Positions 1 through 8,214 of a stretch of DNA of 33,111 nucleotides are shown here, in pieces (the stretch's first letter is position 1; each line of letters opens with the position of its first letter). The notes beneath the pieces were generated by a model. That model worked only from the letters and a program-made list of their open reading frames with translations, was not told the DNA's origin and ran no database searches. The stretch spans positions 1 to 33,111 of the forward strand of contig JAQTXE010000006.1 of NCBI GenBank assembly GCA_028688935.1, given 5' to 3'. The position numbers were made by a program, and so were the translations under genes. The stretch is from Syntrophales bacterium (GTDB lineage: Bacteria; Desulfobacterota; Desulfobaccia; Desulfobaccales; 0-14-0-80-60-11).

Positions 1-1
1 C

Positions 2-358
2 CCGGAAGACCTGCCTTTCGGAGAACTCATTAAGATGGTTACCGATTCCCCGGAATCCTATTTCCCCGTGGTCAACGCCCAAGGCAAGATGACCGGCATC
101 CTCTCCATCAACGATATCCGGGAGGTCCTCTTTGAAGACACCCTGGCCCAATTGATCATCGCCAAAGACGTGGCCACCCATACCGTGGTCCGGGCTTTTT
201 GGGACGAATCGCTCCAGGATGCCCTGGATAAGATGGCCTTGATCAATGTCAATGAATTGCCGGTGGTCCGGGAAGAAGCTCCGGATGAAATTATCAGTAT
301 GATCGCCAAACGGGATATTATCAGCTACTATCACGAACGCAGCCGGAAGTGGTGGTAA
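2..358 (+). CDS. ClC-type chloride channel, C-terminal CBS domains (partial, 5' end outside window)
   Basis: The reading frame is open from base 2, so only the C-terminal 118 residues of a longer protein are present. They form the end of one CBS motif and most of a second: a YFPVV-x-MTGILSINDIR block, then a block from about residue 58 that includes NELPVV. This arrangement matches the cytosolic CBS pair at the end of bacterial ClC chloride channels/antiporters, which bind adenine nucleotides and gate the membrane part. The membrane domain is outside the window, so the ClC assignment rests on the family resemblance of the tail alone. Another CBS-tailed transporter is possible. The gene converges on the PhoH-family gene and is separated from it by 34 bp. 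Confidence 0.7.
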   Translation, partial: PEDLPFGELIKMVTDSPESYFPVVNAQGKMTGILSINDIREVLFEDTLAQLIIAKDVATHTVVRAFWDESLQDALDKMALINVNELPVVREEAPDEIISMIAKRDIISYYHERSRKWW

Positions 359-387
359 CCCCGCGGCGTTGACCGCGCCTCCGGGGT
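358..387. terminator. GC-rich hairpin between convergent genes
   Basis: CGCGG at 362-366 pairs with CCGCG at 373-377, and ACCC at 358-361 can pair with GGGT at 384-387 around a bulge. It lies exactly between the stop codons of two convergent genes, so it could end both transcripts. No T-tract follows on either strand, so an intrinsic terminator is only a weak call. Confidence 0.3.
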
Positions 388-392
388 CCGTC

Positions 393-1694
393 TCATAATA
401 GCTTGGCCCCCAATTCGGCGACGTCCGATCGCTCCCCCTTGACCAGGGTTATGTGGCCGGCAATATCTTCTTCTTTGATTCTTTCGACTAAGTAGCTCAA
501 GCCGTTGGAAGAGGCATCGAGGTAGGGATGGTCGATCTGTTCCGGATCGCCGGTGAAGACAATCTTACTGCCCTTGCCCACCCGGGTGAGGAGGGTTTTG
601 ATCACATGGGGGGTGAGATTCTGGCTTTCGTCGCAAATAATAAACTGCCGGGGTATACTTCTGCCCCGGATATAAGTTAAGGCCTCCAACTCGATTCTGC
701 CGTTATTGAGAAGATAATCGGTGCCGCCGTTGTGGTGCAGATGGTCGTTGCATAAATACTCCAGGTTGTCATAAATGGGCTGCATCCACGGCCTGATTTT
801 GTCTTCTTTATCCCCGGGCAGATACCCCAGGTCGTTGCCCAAAGGCACAATGGGCCTGGTAATCAGCATCCGGTTGTATTTACCGTTTTCCTCGTAAATC
901 TTTTCTAACCCCGCGGCCAGGGCCAGAATGGTCTTGCCGGTCCCGGCTTTGCCCACCAGGGTGACCACTTTGAGGTGGTCGTCCAGAAGGAGATCCAAGG
1001 CAAATTTCTGCTCCTTATTCAATGACTTTATGCCATAAACGGTCCTGCCCTCGTAGAATAGTTTGTGCAGCCGGTGGTTACGGTATCTGGCTAAAGCTGA
1101 CAGGGAGGGGTTGCCCTGGACCTTGAGAACACAAAACTGGTAAGGATAAAGATTATTTGACTGTAAATCAAGGAACCCGTCTTGATAAAAACGGTTTATT
1201 TCTTCTTCGGAAAAATATAATTCGGCCACTCCCTTGTATAATTTGGCGTAATCGACCTTATCACTATAAAAATCTTCAGTGGCAATCCCTAAAACGTCAG
1301 CTTTTATTCTCAAGTTGAGATCTTTGGTAACCAGCACCACCGGGCCATGGTCATTGTTGGTGAGAAAATAGGCCAGGGCCAGGATTCTATTATCAATAGT
1401 ATTTAAATCGACCCCACTTAAAAGATCGTAGGTCTTGTTGCCATTCAACTCAATTCTAATGGACCCGCCCCGGGGAAGTTCCACTCCCTCAGATAAACGG
1501 CCGAGCAATCTCAGATCATCCAGCTTCCTGGAGGCATCCCGGGCATTCCTGCCGATATCGTCTCCTCTTTTTTTGATGCGATCCAATTCCTCGATGACGG
1601 AAAGCGGTAAAACAATGGCATTGTCTTCGAAAGAAAATAAAGATTCCGGGTCATGCAAGAGCACATTGGTATCCAAAATATAGGTTTTTTTCAT
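393..1694 (-). CDS. PIN-PhoH family ATPase/ribonuclease (PhoH2/YlaK-like)
   Basis: The 433-residue protein has two domains. The N-terminal PIN nuclease domain begins with the LDTNVLL motif (D8) and has conserved acids around residues 36 and 101. The C-terminal PhoH ATPase domain has a Walker A motif GKAGTGKT (248-255) and a Walker B FIICDESQN (D355, E356), followed by the TGDPEQID motif near 381. Proteins with this layout (B. subtilis YlaK, mycobacterial PhoH2) are cytosolic RNA-directed ATPases/RNases. The name comes from the phosphate-starvation-inducible E. coli phoH. The ATG at 1694 has a good ribosome site (AAAGGTGA) a few bases upstream. The gene is divergent from btaA across an AT-rich region with Pho-box-like repeats, which suggests, without proving, shared phosphate control. 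Confidence 0.93.
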   Translation of the reverse strand: MKKTYILDTNVLLHDPESLFSFEDNAIVLPLSVIEELDRIKKRGDDIGRNARDASRKLDDLRLLGRLSEGVELPRGGSIRIELNGNKTYDLLSGVDLNTIDNRILALAYFLTNNDHGPVVLVTKDLNLRIKADVLGIATEDFYSDKVDYAKLYKGVAELYFSEEEINRFYQDGFLDLQSNNLYPYQFCVLKVQGNPSLSALARYRNHRLHKLFYEGRTVYGIKSLNKEQKFALDLLLDDHLKVVTLVGKAGTGKTILALAAGLEKIYEENGKYNRMLITRPIVPLGNDLGYLPGDKEDKIRPWMQPIYDNLEYLCNDHLHHNGGTDYLLNNGRIELEALTYIRGRSIPRQFIICDESQNLTPHVIKTLLTRVGKGSKIVFTGDPEQIDHPYLDASSNGLSYLVERIKEEDIAGHITLVKGERSDVAELGAKLL

Positions 1695-2166
1695 TTCTCA
1701 CCTTTCTTATTTGGATATGGTTTGGTTAACAACATAAGTGCGCTATTTCCATTACAATAACAATTGGTTATTTATCCTCCCTACCATAGATAAATTCAGC
1801 ACTATTCTGCCATATGTTAGAAACTTTGTGAAGGGTTTTTCCCAACCTGCGAGGCCGTAAATATGCTGATAAACTAATGCCTTGATAAGATTAACAAACT
1901 CTTAACAAAAATTTTGCCGGAGCTTAACATTTAAAAATATCTGATACATGCCTTTTTTTTCACTAATAGTAATGGGATAGGTATTATTATTCCTCTCCCC
2001 CCTATGACATACTGTTAATTCCTGAAAAATAGGTCTTATCCAGCATAAACAGCTCCTATGTCCCCCCAAAAAGGATTAAAGTTTGCTGATTTTTTACGAA
2101 AACCTAATACCTCCTGAACAATCCCCTGGCACAATGGTGCAATCATTTTTCGGGAGTTGGCCTGTG
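1695..2166. other. AT-rich divergent intergenic region between phoH-like and btaA
   Basis: This 470-bp stretch is visibly richer in A/T than the flanking genes and holds no convincing gene. Its clear content is the TTAACA repeat array at 1891-1929. Downstream of the array, around 1937-1949, are AT-rich hexamers that could serve as a -10 element for btaA. The frame of btaA is open up to a TTG at 2083, so part of this region could be coding if that start were used. Confidence 0.6.
1891..1929 (+). promoter_or_regulatory. Pho-box-like direct repeat array upstream of btaAB
   Basis: TTAACA occurs exactly at 1891-1896, 1902-1907 and 1924-1929. The position expected for a fourth copy, 1913-1918, reads TTTGCC. 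The starts therefore follow an 11-bp period (1891, 1902, 1913, 1924). PhoB/PhoP response regulators bind direct repeats with this period: CTGTCAT-type in E. coli and TTAACA-type (TTHACA with 5-bp spacers) in Bacillus. The array lies upstream of btaA, and betaine-lipid genes are PhoB-controlled in Sinorhizobium. Assigning it to a Pho regulator in this organism is inference. Confidence 0.6.
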
Positions 2167-3309
2167 ATGCTTAGCCGGCTGCAAGACAGCTTTTTTGAGC
2201 TCATCCATGGAAACCGTCTGATCTACAATACCTGCTGGGAAGATCCCCGCATCGACCGGGAACTTCTCCGGCTTACTCCGGACAGCATGGTGGTGGCCAT
2301 CACCAGTGCCGGCTGCAACGTGCTGGATTACCTTTTGGACAGCCCGGCGGCCATCCAGGCGGTGGACGTCAATTTCCGGCAGAACGCCATTCTTGCCCTA
2401 AAAACGGCCTTGCTCCAAGCCGGAGACCACCAGGCCCTGTTCGCCCTCTTCGGTCAAGGCGGGGACCCGGAGTACCGGGACATCTATGCCGCCCTCCGGC
2501 CCTTCTTGCCGCTTTGGGCCCAAGGATTTTGGGATAAAAAAATCGGCTATTTCAACCCCCAGGGAGTGCGGCGCTCCTTTTACTGGCGGGGCGCGGCCGG
2601 CGATTTTGCCTGGGTCTTTCACCGTCTGCTGCTAAACGGCAAAAAGAGGCCGGCCCTGGCCCTGCTGGAGGCCGGGTCCCTGGCGGAGCAGGAGCGCTGC
2701 TATAATCTGCTGGAGCCGCACCTGTTCAGCCGGGGCATTGCCTGGCTGCTCCGCCAGCCCGGCACCCTGGCCTTTATCGGCGTCCCCGCCCCCCAGTTCC
2801 GTCTCATCGAACATCAATATCCCGGCGGGTTCGAGCGCTACGTCCGGGACAAGCTGCGAAGGGTTTTCACCACGGTGCCCATCCGGGACAATTACTTCTG
2901 GCGGGTCTACCTCACCGGCTCCTATACCGCGGATTGCTGCCCTGCCTATCTGCATCCCCGGAACTTCGCTCTGCTCCGGCAAAATCTAGACCGGATCAAG
3001 GTGCATACGTCTACGGTCACCACATTTTTGCAAGCCCATCCCGGGTTTTACAGCCATTTTGTCCTTCTGGACCACCAGGATTGGCTGGCCTGGCATGACA
3101 CTGAGGCCCTTCAGGAAGAATGGCGCCTGATCTTCCGGAACAGCCGGCCCGGCACCAGGATTCTCTTCCGCTCCGCCGGGCCGGACTTGAGTTTTCTGCC
3201 GGCAAAGGTGACGGCCAAACTGCGGTTTTTCCCGAAACTGACCCAACCTTTGCACCAGAGGGACCGGGTGGGCACTTACGGCAGCCTGCATTTAGGGGAG
3301 GTGCGCTGA
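2167..3309 (+). CDS. btaA: BtaA: S-adenosylmethionine:diacylglycerol 3-amino-3-carboxypropyltransferase (DUF3419)
   Basis: BtaA transfers the 3-amino-3-carboxypropyl group of S-adenosylmethionine to diacylglycerol, the first step in making the betaine lipid DGTS. The 380-residue product has the family signature near its N-terminus: LIYNTCWEDPRID followed by ITSAGCNVLDYLL, the SAM-binding loop. I chose the ATG at 2167 because GGGAG lies about 12 bases upstream and family members start roughly 20-30 residues before the WEDP motif. The frame stays open to a TTG at 2083 and an ATG at 2134, which are alternatives. The stop codon overlaps the btaB start by one base (TGATG), indicating translational coupling. 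The upstream TTAACA array suggests phosphate-starvation induction. Confidence 0.88.
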   Translation: MLSRLQDSFFELIHGNRLIYNTCWEDPRIDRELLRLTPDSMVVAITSAGCNVLDYLLDSPAAIQAVDVNFRQNAILALKTALLQAGDHQALFALFGQGGDPEYRDIYAALRPFLPLWAQGFWDKKIGYFNPQGVRRSFYWRGAAGDFAWVFHRLLLNGKKRPALALLEAGSLAEQERCYNLLEPHLFSRGIAWLLRQPGTLAFIGVPAPQFRLIEHQYPGGFERYVRDKLRRVFTTVPIRDNYFWRVYLTGSYTADCCPAYLHPRNFALLRQNLDRIKVHTSTVTTFLQAHPGFYSHFVLLDHQDWLAWHDTEALQEEWRLIFRNSRPGTRILFRSAGPDLSFLPAKVTAKLRFFPKLTQPLHQRDRVGTYGSLHLGEVR

Positions 3310-3947
3310 TGTCTTTAGAAAATCCGGCTTTAGAACGGTCGCAGATTGCACGGTATTACCGGTGGCACGCCTGGATTTATGACCTTACCCGCTGGACTTT
3401 CTTAAGGGGCAGGGAGGAGCTGATCCGCCTGGCGGCGGCGCAGTGCCAGCCCCGGCGCCTCCTGGAGGTGGGCTGCGGCACGGGGAAGAACCTCCTCCAC
3501 CTGGGGCGCCTCTTCCCGGAGGCGGAACTTTGGGGCCTGGATTTGTCGCCGCACATGCTGGCGCGAGCCCACAAGAAGCTGGCGGGCTCGCGCCGCCGAG
3601 TCAACCTCATAGAGGCCGCTTATGACCGGCCGGTGGCCCCGGGGCACTTTGATTTAGTGGTGTTCTCCTATGCCCTCTCCATGTTTAACCCGGGCTGGGA
3701 GGCCGCCTTGCTGACCGCGGGCCAGGACCTCGCCCCGGAGGGATACATCGCTGTGGGGGACTTCCATGACTCGGCCTCAAAAAGGTTTAAGCAGTGGATG
3801 GGTTTAAACCACGTCCGTCTCGACTCCCACCTACTGCCCCGCCTGGAAGACCTGTTTCTCTCCGGGGAATGGAGCGTGCGCCCGGTCTATGGCGGCTTGT
3901 GGTCATTTTTTCTCTTTCTGGGCCGGGGGTTTAGGGAATATCGTTAG
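3309..3947 (+). CDS. btaB: BtaB-like SAM-dependent N-methyltransferase (betaine lipid synthesis)
   Basis: The 212-residue protein is a class I SAM-dependent methyltransferase. Motif I is LLEVGCGTGKNLL (residues 51-63), followed by an acidic LWGLDLS strand near 75-80. BtaB adds three methyl groups to diacylglycerylhomoserine to give DGTS. The function is assigned from the one-base overlap with btaA and the similarity of the N-terminal YYRWHAWIYDLTRWTF segment to BtaB proteins. The ATG at 3309 has a strong ribosome site (AGGGGAGG). The frame is open further upstream inside btaA, but that part reads as a shadow. Membrane-associated substrates are expected, although no membrane segment is evident. 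Confidence 0.85.
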   Translation: MSLENPALERSQIARYYRWHAWIYDLTRWTFLRGREELIRLAAAQCQPRRLLEVGCGTGKNLLHLGRLFPEAELWGLDLSPHMLARAHKKLAGSRRRVNLIEAAYDRPVAPGHFDLVVFSYALSMFNPGWEAALLTAGQDLAPEGYIAVGDFHDSASKRFKQWMGLNHVRLDSHLLPRLEDLFLSGEWSVRPVYGGLWSFFLFLGRGFREYR

Positions 3948-4092
3948 TCTTCCGGAACCACCGGCTGTCAGCCTCCGGGCTTAACCGGATACCGGCGCAA
4001 CCGGTGACGCTCTCCGGCCCCTGGCTTCCAAAGAGAATCCGGTCAAAGCAGACTACTCTTTTAGGCAACCCGCCTGATTATTAATGGAGTGA

Positions 4093-5502
4093 TTACTGCG
4101 AAGATAAATTCTTTTGCTTACCGGTTCTTTTCTGCAGCCAATCCGATAAGCCAAACCCTGCAAAAATTGAGATGAGGGGCATTATGGGCAGGCGATACCT
4201 GGGGTTATCCGTGGGGCCTCCGGAGATAAAGACGATATACATAATTATCAACAGCATAAGGATAATGGGCAGAGTATAGTGCATATTTTTGGAAATTAAG
4301 GACCAACAAGCGAATACTATGATGGCAAAGAGCAACGCGCCGGATATTACATAAAAAATAAACATTAAGGGACGTTTAAAGCAAATTATTTTGATGGTGG
4401 CCACAATACCGTTATCGACCAGGTATTTAATAAACTGTACCTGGTCGTCTTGATAACGGAACAGTTTAAAATATTTTACCATGCCCGGATCAAAAAGTAC
4501 CCTTAACATCCCCATTAAATGAATCTTGGCATATATAAGAGGATTATTTTTTATGATGTTGAGACTCTGTTCTTTCATATAGCGGAATCTTTCAGCCTCC
4601 GTCCAGGAGCGCTGCTCAGGATGGACTTTGAAATAATCATTTACATCCCACTGTCCCATCTTTACCTGTAAATCAGTATAAGAGGTGTTCATTTTTTTCG
4701 CCAATACTGCGGCAGCGTTATGAAAGTAAATGGAACATTCCGAGATCGCCGAAAACCCGGGATATTGCGCGGTGACATAATTTCTCACCTGCCAGGCGCT
4801 CACGGGAATAATGACAATTAAAAGAAAAATGCAGGTATGAACGAAAACTTTCAGGTCAAATTTTCTGGTGCATATTTTAAATACAATAAAGCCCAGGGCC
4901 AATAAAAAGGTGAGATAATAGCCGATGGGTCTGACAAATATGGAAATAACCAAGGATATGGACGCTATTATTAAATATTTTAATTCCCTGGAGTTTATAT
5001 AGGTTACATAATAATAAACAAATACAATTATCAGGAAGGCAAATAATGTTTCGCTTAATATGTATATGGTGAAAAATATCGACATCGGATCAATAGCAAC
5101 CAAGGCTGCGCTTGTCAGGGCAGCAAATATATTATTGAATAAGATTAAGGACAATTTATATGTATAGAATACAGTCAAGCAACATAAGATAATTTGCAAA
5201 AATATGGTTACTAACTCAAGGTTACCGAGCCAAATGCCGGGAATTAGGAATAAGGGATAGCCGGGGGTACGCACGATTTCCGGAGTATGGGGGCGTCCGT
5301 ATAAAGTGCCTTCGAGGGAGTTGACAAATCTTCCGTGAGATGACAGTTCCTTGGCTAAGGCAATATAGCCTTTAGAGTCATTAGCATGGAAAGCTATATT
5401 TGCCGGGAATAGATGCACTGAAAGCAGGAATACTAATCTGATAATGAGTGCTAACAGGATTATGTAATAAATATGGTGTTCTTTACAGTTCATATTAACC
5501 AT
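4093..5502 (-). CDS. Multi-spanning GT-C glycosyltransferase (ArnT/PMT-like)
   Basis: The 469-residue protein is strongly hydrophobic, with roughly ten or more membrane segments from residue 12 to about 450. A DSKGYIALA segment near residue 42 and RTPGYPLF near residue 77 resemble the first periplasmic loop of GT39/GT83 enzymes, which use a polyprenyl-phosphate-linked sugar to modify lipids or proteins outside the cell. The ATG at 5502 is preceded by GGAAGG at good spacing. It lies downstream of a GT2 gene that could make such a donor, so the two may form a pathway; that is inference. The coding sequence is markedly richer in A/T than its neighbours. The acceptor and sugar are unknown. Confidence 0.75.
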   Translation of the reverse strand: MVNMNCKEHHIYYIILLALIIRLVFLLSVHLFPANIAFHANDSKGYIALAKELSSHGRFVNSLEGTLYGRPHTPEIVRTPGYPLFLIPGIWLGNLELVTIFLQIILCCLTVFYTYKLSLILFNNIFAALTSAALVAIDPMSIFFTIYILSETLFAFLIIVFVYYYVTYINSRELKYLIIASISLVISIFVRPIGYYLTFLLALGFIVFKICTRKFDLKVFVHTCIFLLIVIIPVSAWQVRNYVTAQYPGFSAISECSIYFHNAAAVLAKKMNTSYTDLQVKMGQWDVNDYFKVHPEQRSWTEAERFRYMKEQSLNIIKNNPLIYAKIHLMGMLRVLFDPGMVKYFKLFRYQDDQVQFIKYLVDNGIVATIKIICFKRPLMFIFYVISGALLFAIIVFACWSLISKNMHYTLPIILMLLIIMYIVFISGGPTDNPRYRLPIMPLISIFAGFGLSDWLQKRTGKQKNLSSQ

Positions 5503-5582
5503 AGTCCTTCCAGCCTTTGGTCCCTGGTTTACCTAAGCCCCGCCTTAACCGGCAGATGTGATTTGAATTAGAATTGAAGAAA

Positions 5583-6740
5583 TCATTTGCGCGGTAGATC
5601 AAGAATACTTAGAAAGAAACTCGAAAAAAAGATTTGCACGCCGATCATCATTAAGGTGACCGCGGGGATGACCATGCGCAGGCTATCGGGGTAGGAAATG
5701 ACGCCAAAATGGGCCTCTTTCCAGTAGAGGGTGGCCATTACCAGTTTAGCCAGTCCCGCCAGAAGAATCACCAGGCCCAGTAATACCCCTTTTTCCAGGG
5801 TGAATAATTGGTAGAGATTGTCCAGGGGGTTGGGGGTCTTAGGCAGGACACCTTCGGAGATCGCAAAGGCCCGGGTAAATACTCCGAAGAAAAATATTTG
5901 CAGGCCCGCCACCACATTCATGGAGCAGACCAGGAGGGTATTGGTGTCAAAAATAACAATGCCGACGTGCAGGGGTCCCTGCCACAGGCGGATGCCCAGT
6001 ATCGTTCCGCCCAACAGCAAGGTCAGGCCCGGCACCACAAAAAGCCAGGTGGGGCAATAAAGGAGCATAAAGCGCAGATGCCGCCATCCGTCCCGCCAGC
6101 TCCGCAGGTGAGACGGCCGTGAGCGGCCGTCTTTGTAGAGGGTAATGGGCACCTCGGCAATCTTCATGGCTTGCAGGCTGCATTTCACCACCATCTCCGA
6201 GGCGAATTCCATGCCCGTGGTCCTTAGGCCCAGTTGCTGATAGGCCTCCTTCGTGAAGCCGCGTAAGCCACAATGAAAGTCGGTGACCGCACCTTTGAAG
6301 AAAAACCGCCCCAGAAACGACAGGACCGGATTACCGAGCCAGCGATGCTTCAAGGGCATGGCGCCGGGCATGATCGTGCCGCCGCCCTTCGGCAGCCGGC
6401 AACCCATGACCAGATCATACCCTTGCGACAACTTTTCGGCGAAAGGCGCGAGATCGCTAAAATCATAACTGTCATCAGCGTCTCCCATGATAATCCATCT
6501 GCCCTGCGCGGCTTCGATCCCGCCCCGCAAGGCATTGCCGTAGCCCTTGCCGGGAACCTTGACGACCCGGGCTCCCATACTCTCGGCGATCTCTCTAGAC
6601 CCATCGGTACTGCCGTTATCAGCTACGATAATTTCCGCGGCAATCCCCAGCTTTTCAATGCCTATCTTTGCCTTGGTAATGCAAGTGCCGAGAGTTTCTG
6701 CTTCATTGAGGCATGGCATCACTATACTTAGATCGAGCAT
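5583..6740 (-). CDS. GT2 family glycosyltransferase, polyprenyl-phosphate sugar synthase-like, with C-terminal membrane segments
   Basis: Residues 1-220 form a GT-A glycosyltransferase domain: LSIVMPCLNEAETLG, then ADNGSTDGS (40-48), then the metal-binding GDADDSYD (86-93). The GFTKEAYQQL and ASEMVVKCSL segments are like DPM1/GtrB-type enzymes that load a sugar on dolichyl or undecaprenyl phosphate. Residues from about 230 to 383 add roughly four membrane helices, as in GtrB-like proteins. The ATG at 6740 is preceded by AGGGGCAAG. The gene sits between a methyltransferase and an ArnT-like transferase transcribed the same way, which fits a small membrane glycan-modification unit. The exact sugar cannot be read from the sequence. 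Confidence 0.87.
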   Translation of the reverse strand: MLDLSIVMPCLNEAETLGTCITKAKIGIEKLGIAAEIIVADNGSTDGSREIAESMGARVVKVPGKGYGNALRGGIEAAQGRWIIMGDADDSYDFSDLAPFAEKLSQGYDLVMGCRLPKGGGTIMPGAMPLKHRWLGNPVLSFLGRFFFKGAVTDFHCGLRGFTKEAYQQLGLRTTGMEFASEMVVKCSLQAMKIAEVPITLYKDGRSRPSHLRSWRDGWRHLRFMLLYCPTWLFVVPGLTLLLGGTILGIRLWQGPLHVGIVIFDTNTLLVCSMNVVAGLQIFFFGVFTRAFAISEGVLPKTPNPLDNLYQLFTLEKGVLLGLVILLAGLAKLVMATLYWKEAHFGVISYPDSLRMVIPAVTLMMIGVQIFFSSFFLSILDLPRK

Positions 6741-6855
6741 CTCTTGCCCCTAGCTTTTAACTTTCAGAATTTCATGGGAAAAAAAACCCTAAAATCCGGG
6801 CATCGTCAATATATTCCCCCAGGAAACAGGTATTCTGATGGTTCTGCTCTCTTTT

Positions 6856-7869
6856 TCAGGTCCTGCTTTTCTCGGCGACAAAAGTTAGACTCCCCGCGGT
6901 GGCTAATAAACGGTATTTTTCTTGGGATGTCTCTGATTGCCTGAGTTTAGCCCCGATTTTCCACCAAAGCTTATGCAGGAGATGTAGGGGAGCAACCATC
7001 ATCTTGGCAGCTTTTTTAGGCATTTTGGGAAAGAGGATCATCTCGGCAAGGGCTCTTAAGACCGGCCAATCCCCTTCCGGACCGAGGGCGATGATCTTTA
7101 GCCCTGCATCTTGAAGCAAGTAATTGAGGCCATGGTGGCTGTGGTGGAAATAGCTTAAATCGTGAAACGGCTCCAGGAAGGCCACGGTGCCCAGGAGTCT
7201 GGCTCCTGGTTTCAGGACGCGCACCGCTTCCCTGATGCCGATAAAAGGATTGCGGAGATGCTCCAGGGTGGCGATGGCGAGAAGGAAGTCAAAGGAATTA
7301 CCGGCAAAAGGCAGGGCGTGGGCGTCCCCCAGTATCTGGGCCTTTTCATGCCGGATGTCGAGCCCTACGTATTCAAAGCCGGCGTGTTCGCAGACCTGCC
7401 GGTGAATCTCTTCACCGCAGCCCAGGTCTATCATTAAACTGCCTTTTTCTGGGGCCTGGGGAAAATAACTAAGTTGGGCCAGGTTCAACCTGACCGGAAT
7501 CTCAAGCCCGTGAAAATCCACCTCCGGCGAGCTAGTTGCCGTAAATGGCACTACCCAATAGCTATCGTTAATATTTAGATCGTAAGTCCGGTCCAGATAG
7601 CTATCGATTTGCATTGCCAAATGACATAATTTTTTCTTTTTTAATCGCAGGTCTAATTGGCCGCTTTCTGAAAATTCATAACTTGCCCCACAGGTTTGAC
7701 ATTCTAACACCGTGCCGTTATTGGTAATATCCCCCAAACAGCCAGGGCAGCGAAGAACCTGCCGAACTCTTTCTGAAAGCCCCGGGCTTATCGTGGGCGG
7801 GGATGGCGGCGCCAAGATATCTGCCTCCTGTATCTGCTTCCAGGAATATATGCTAAGGCAATGTTGCAC
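6856..7869 (-). CDS. SAM-dependent methyltransferase with N-terminal zinc ribbon
   Basis: The 337-residue protein begins with a Trm112-like zinc ribbon (CPGC at 41-44, CQTC at 57-60). A class I methyltransferase domain follows: motif I MIDLGCGEE (146-154), a GDAHALPF segment, and FDFLLAIATLEHL. It belongs to the broad Methyltransf_11 group, and the substrate is unknown. The first codon is GTG at 7869. No ATG is available before the zinc ribbon and the ribosome site is weak, so the exact start is uncertain. It heads a leftward block with two glycosyltransferases, so a role in modifying a lipid-linked sugar is plausible but unproven. Confidence 0.8.
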   Translation of the reverse strand: MQHCLSIYSWKQIQEADILAPPSPPTISPGLSERVRQVLRCPGCLGDITNNGTVLECQTCGASYEFSESGQLDLRLKKKKLCHLAMQIDSYLDRTYDLNINDSYWVVPFTATSSPEVDFHGLEIPVRLNLAQLSYFPQAPEKGSLMIDLGCGEEIHRQVCEHAGFEYVGLDIRHEKAQILGDAHALPFAGNSFDFLLAIATLEHLRNPFIGIREAVRVLKPGARLLGTVAFLEPFHDLSYFHHSHHGLNYLLQDAGLKIIALGPEGDWPVLRALAEMILFPKMPKKAAKMMVAPLHLLHKLWWKIGAKLRQSETSQEKYRLLATAGSLTFVAEKSRT

Positions 7870-8214
7870 CTGATTTCTTTCAGTCCTGAAATAGTAGGGG
7901 GAGTTTTGTCTTCCCTAACTAACTCCGGAGAGGCTTTCCCGTTGCCTGGCCTGGTTTTCAGGTGACAGAATGATAGCATAAATTCCTGCATAAAAGGATT
8001 CTTTCCCGGACTTTCTCCCTCCCTCTGCTTCTGAGCTTTTTCCCGGGGGGAAGGCTCCACTGCCTACCCGCTCAGTACGCCTCAGCAACAGCCTGCCGGC
8101 AGTCAAGAGGAAAACCAGTAAAGGAGTGATTATCCTTCCTGGAAATCGCCTTGACAATTAGCCCCTTGCAGGTTAAATTTTCTTTTTTTATGTATATGAA
8201 CTAGAGTTTCCAGA
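7870..8214. other. Intergenic region upstream of hisS
   Basis: Apart from the hisS promoter at 8151-8179 I see no gene or RNA here. Two overlapping leftward frames of 80-90 codons exist but start with weak codons, lack ribosome sites and show no family resemblance. Confidence 0.5.
8151..8179 (+). promoter_or_regulatory. Sigma-70-type promoter for hisS
   Basis: A perfect -35 box TTGACA (8151-8156) is followed by a 17-bp spacer and a -10-like TAAATT (8174-8179, four of six consensus bases). The hisS ATG lies 35 bp downstream. Confidence 0.6.

Noticed and set aside
3948-4092. Possible riboswitch in the btaB-GT gap (CCGG-rich hairpins, AAAGC segments)
   Set aside because: I compared it by eye with c-di-GMP and cobalamin consensus cores and found no convincing match. 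Both flanking genes end here, so a leader is not expected.
7915-8157. 80-codon minus-strand frame upstream of hisS
   Set aside because: TTG start within the hisS -35 box, no ribosome site at that start, no recognisable domain.
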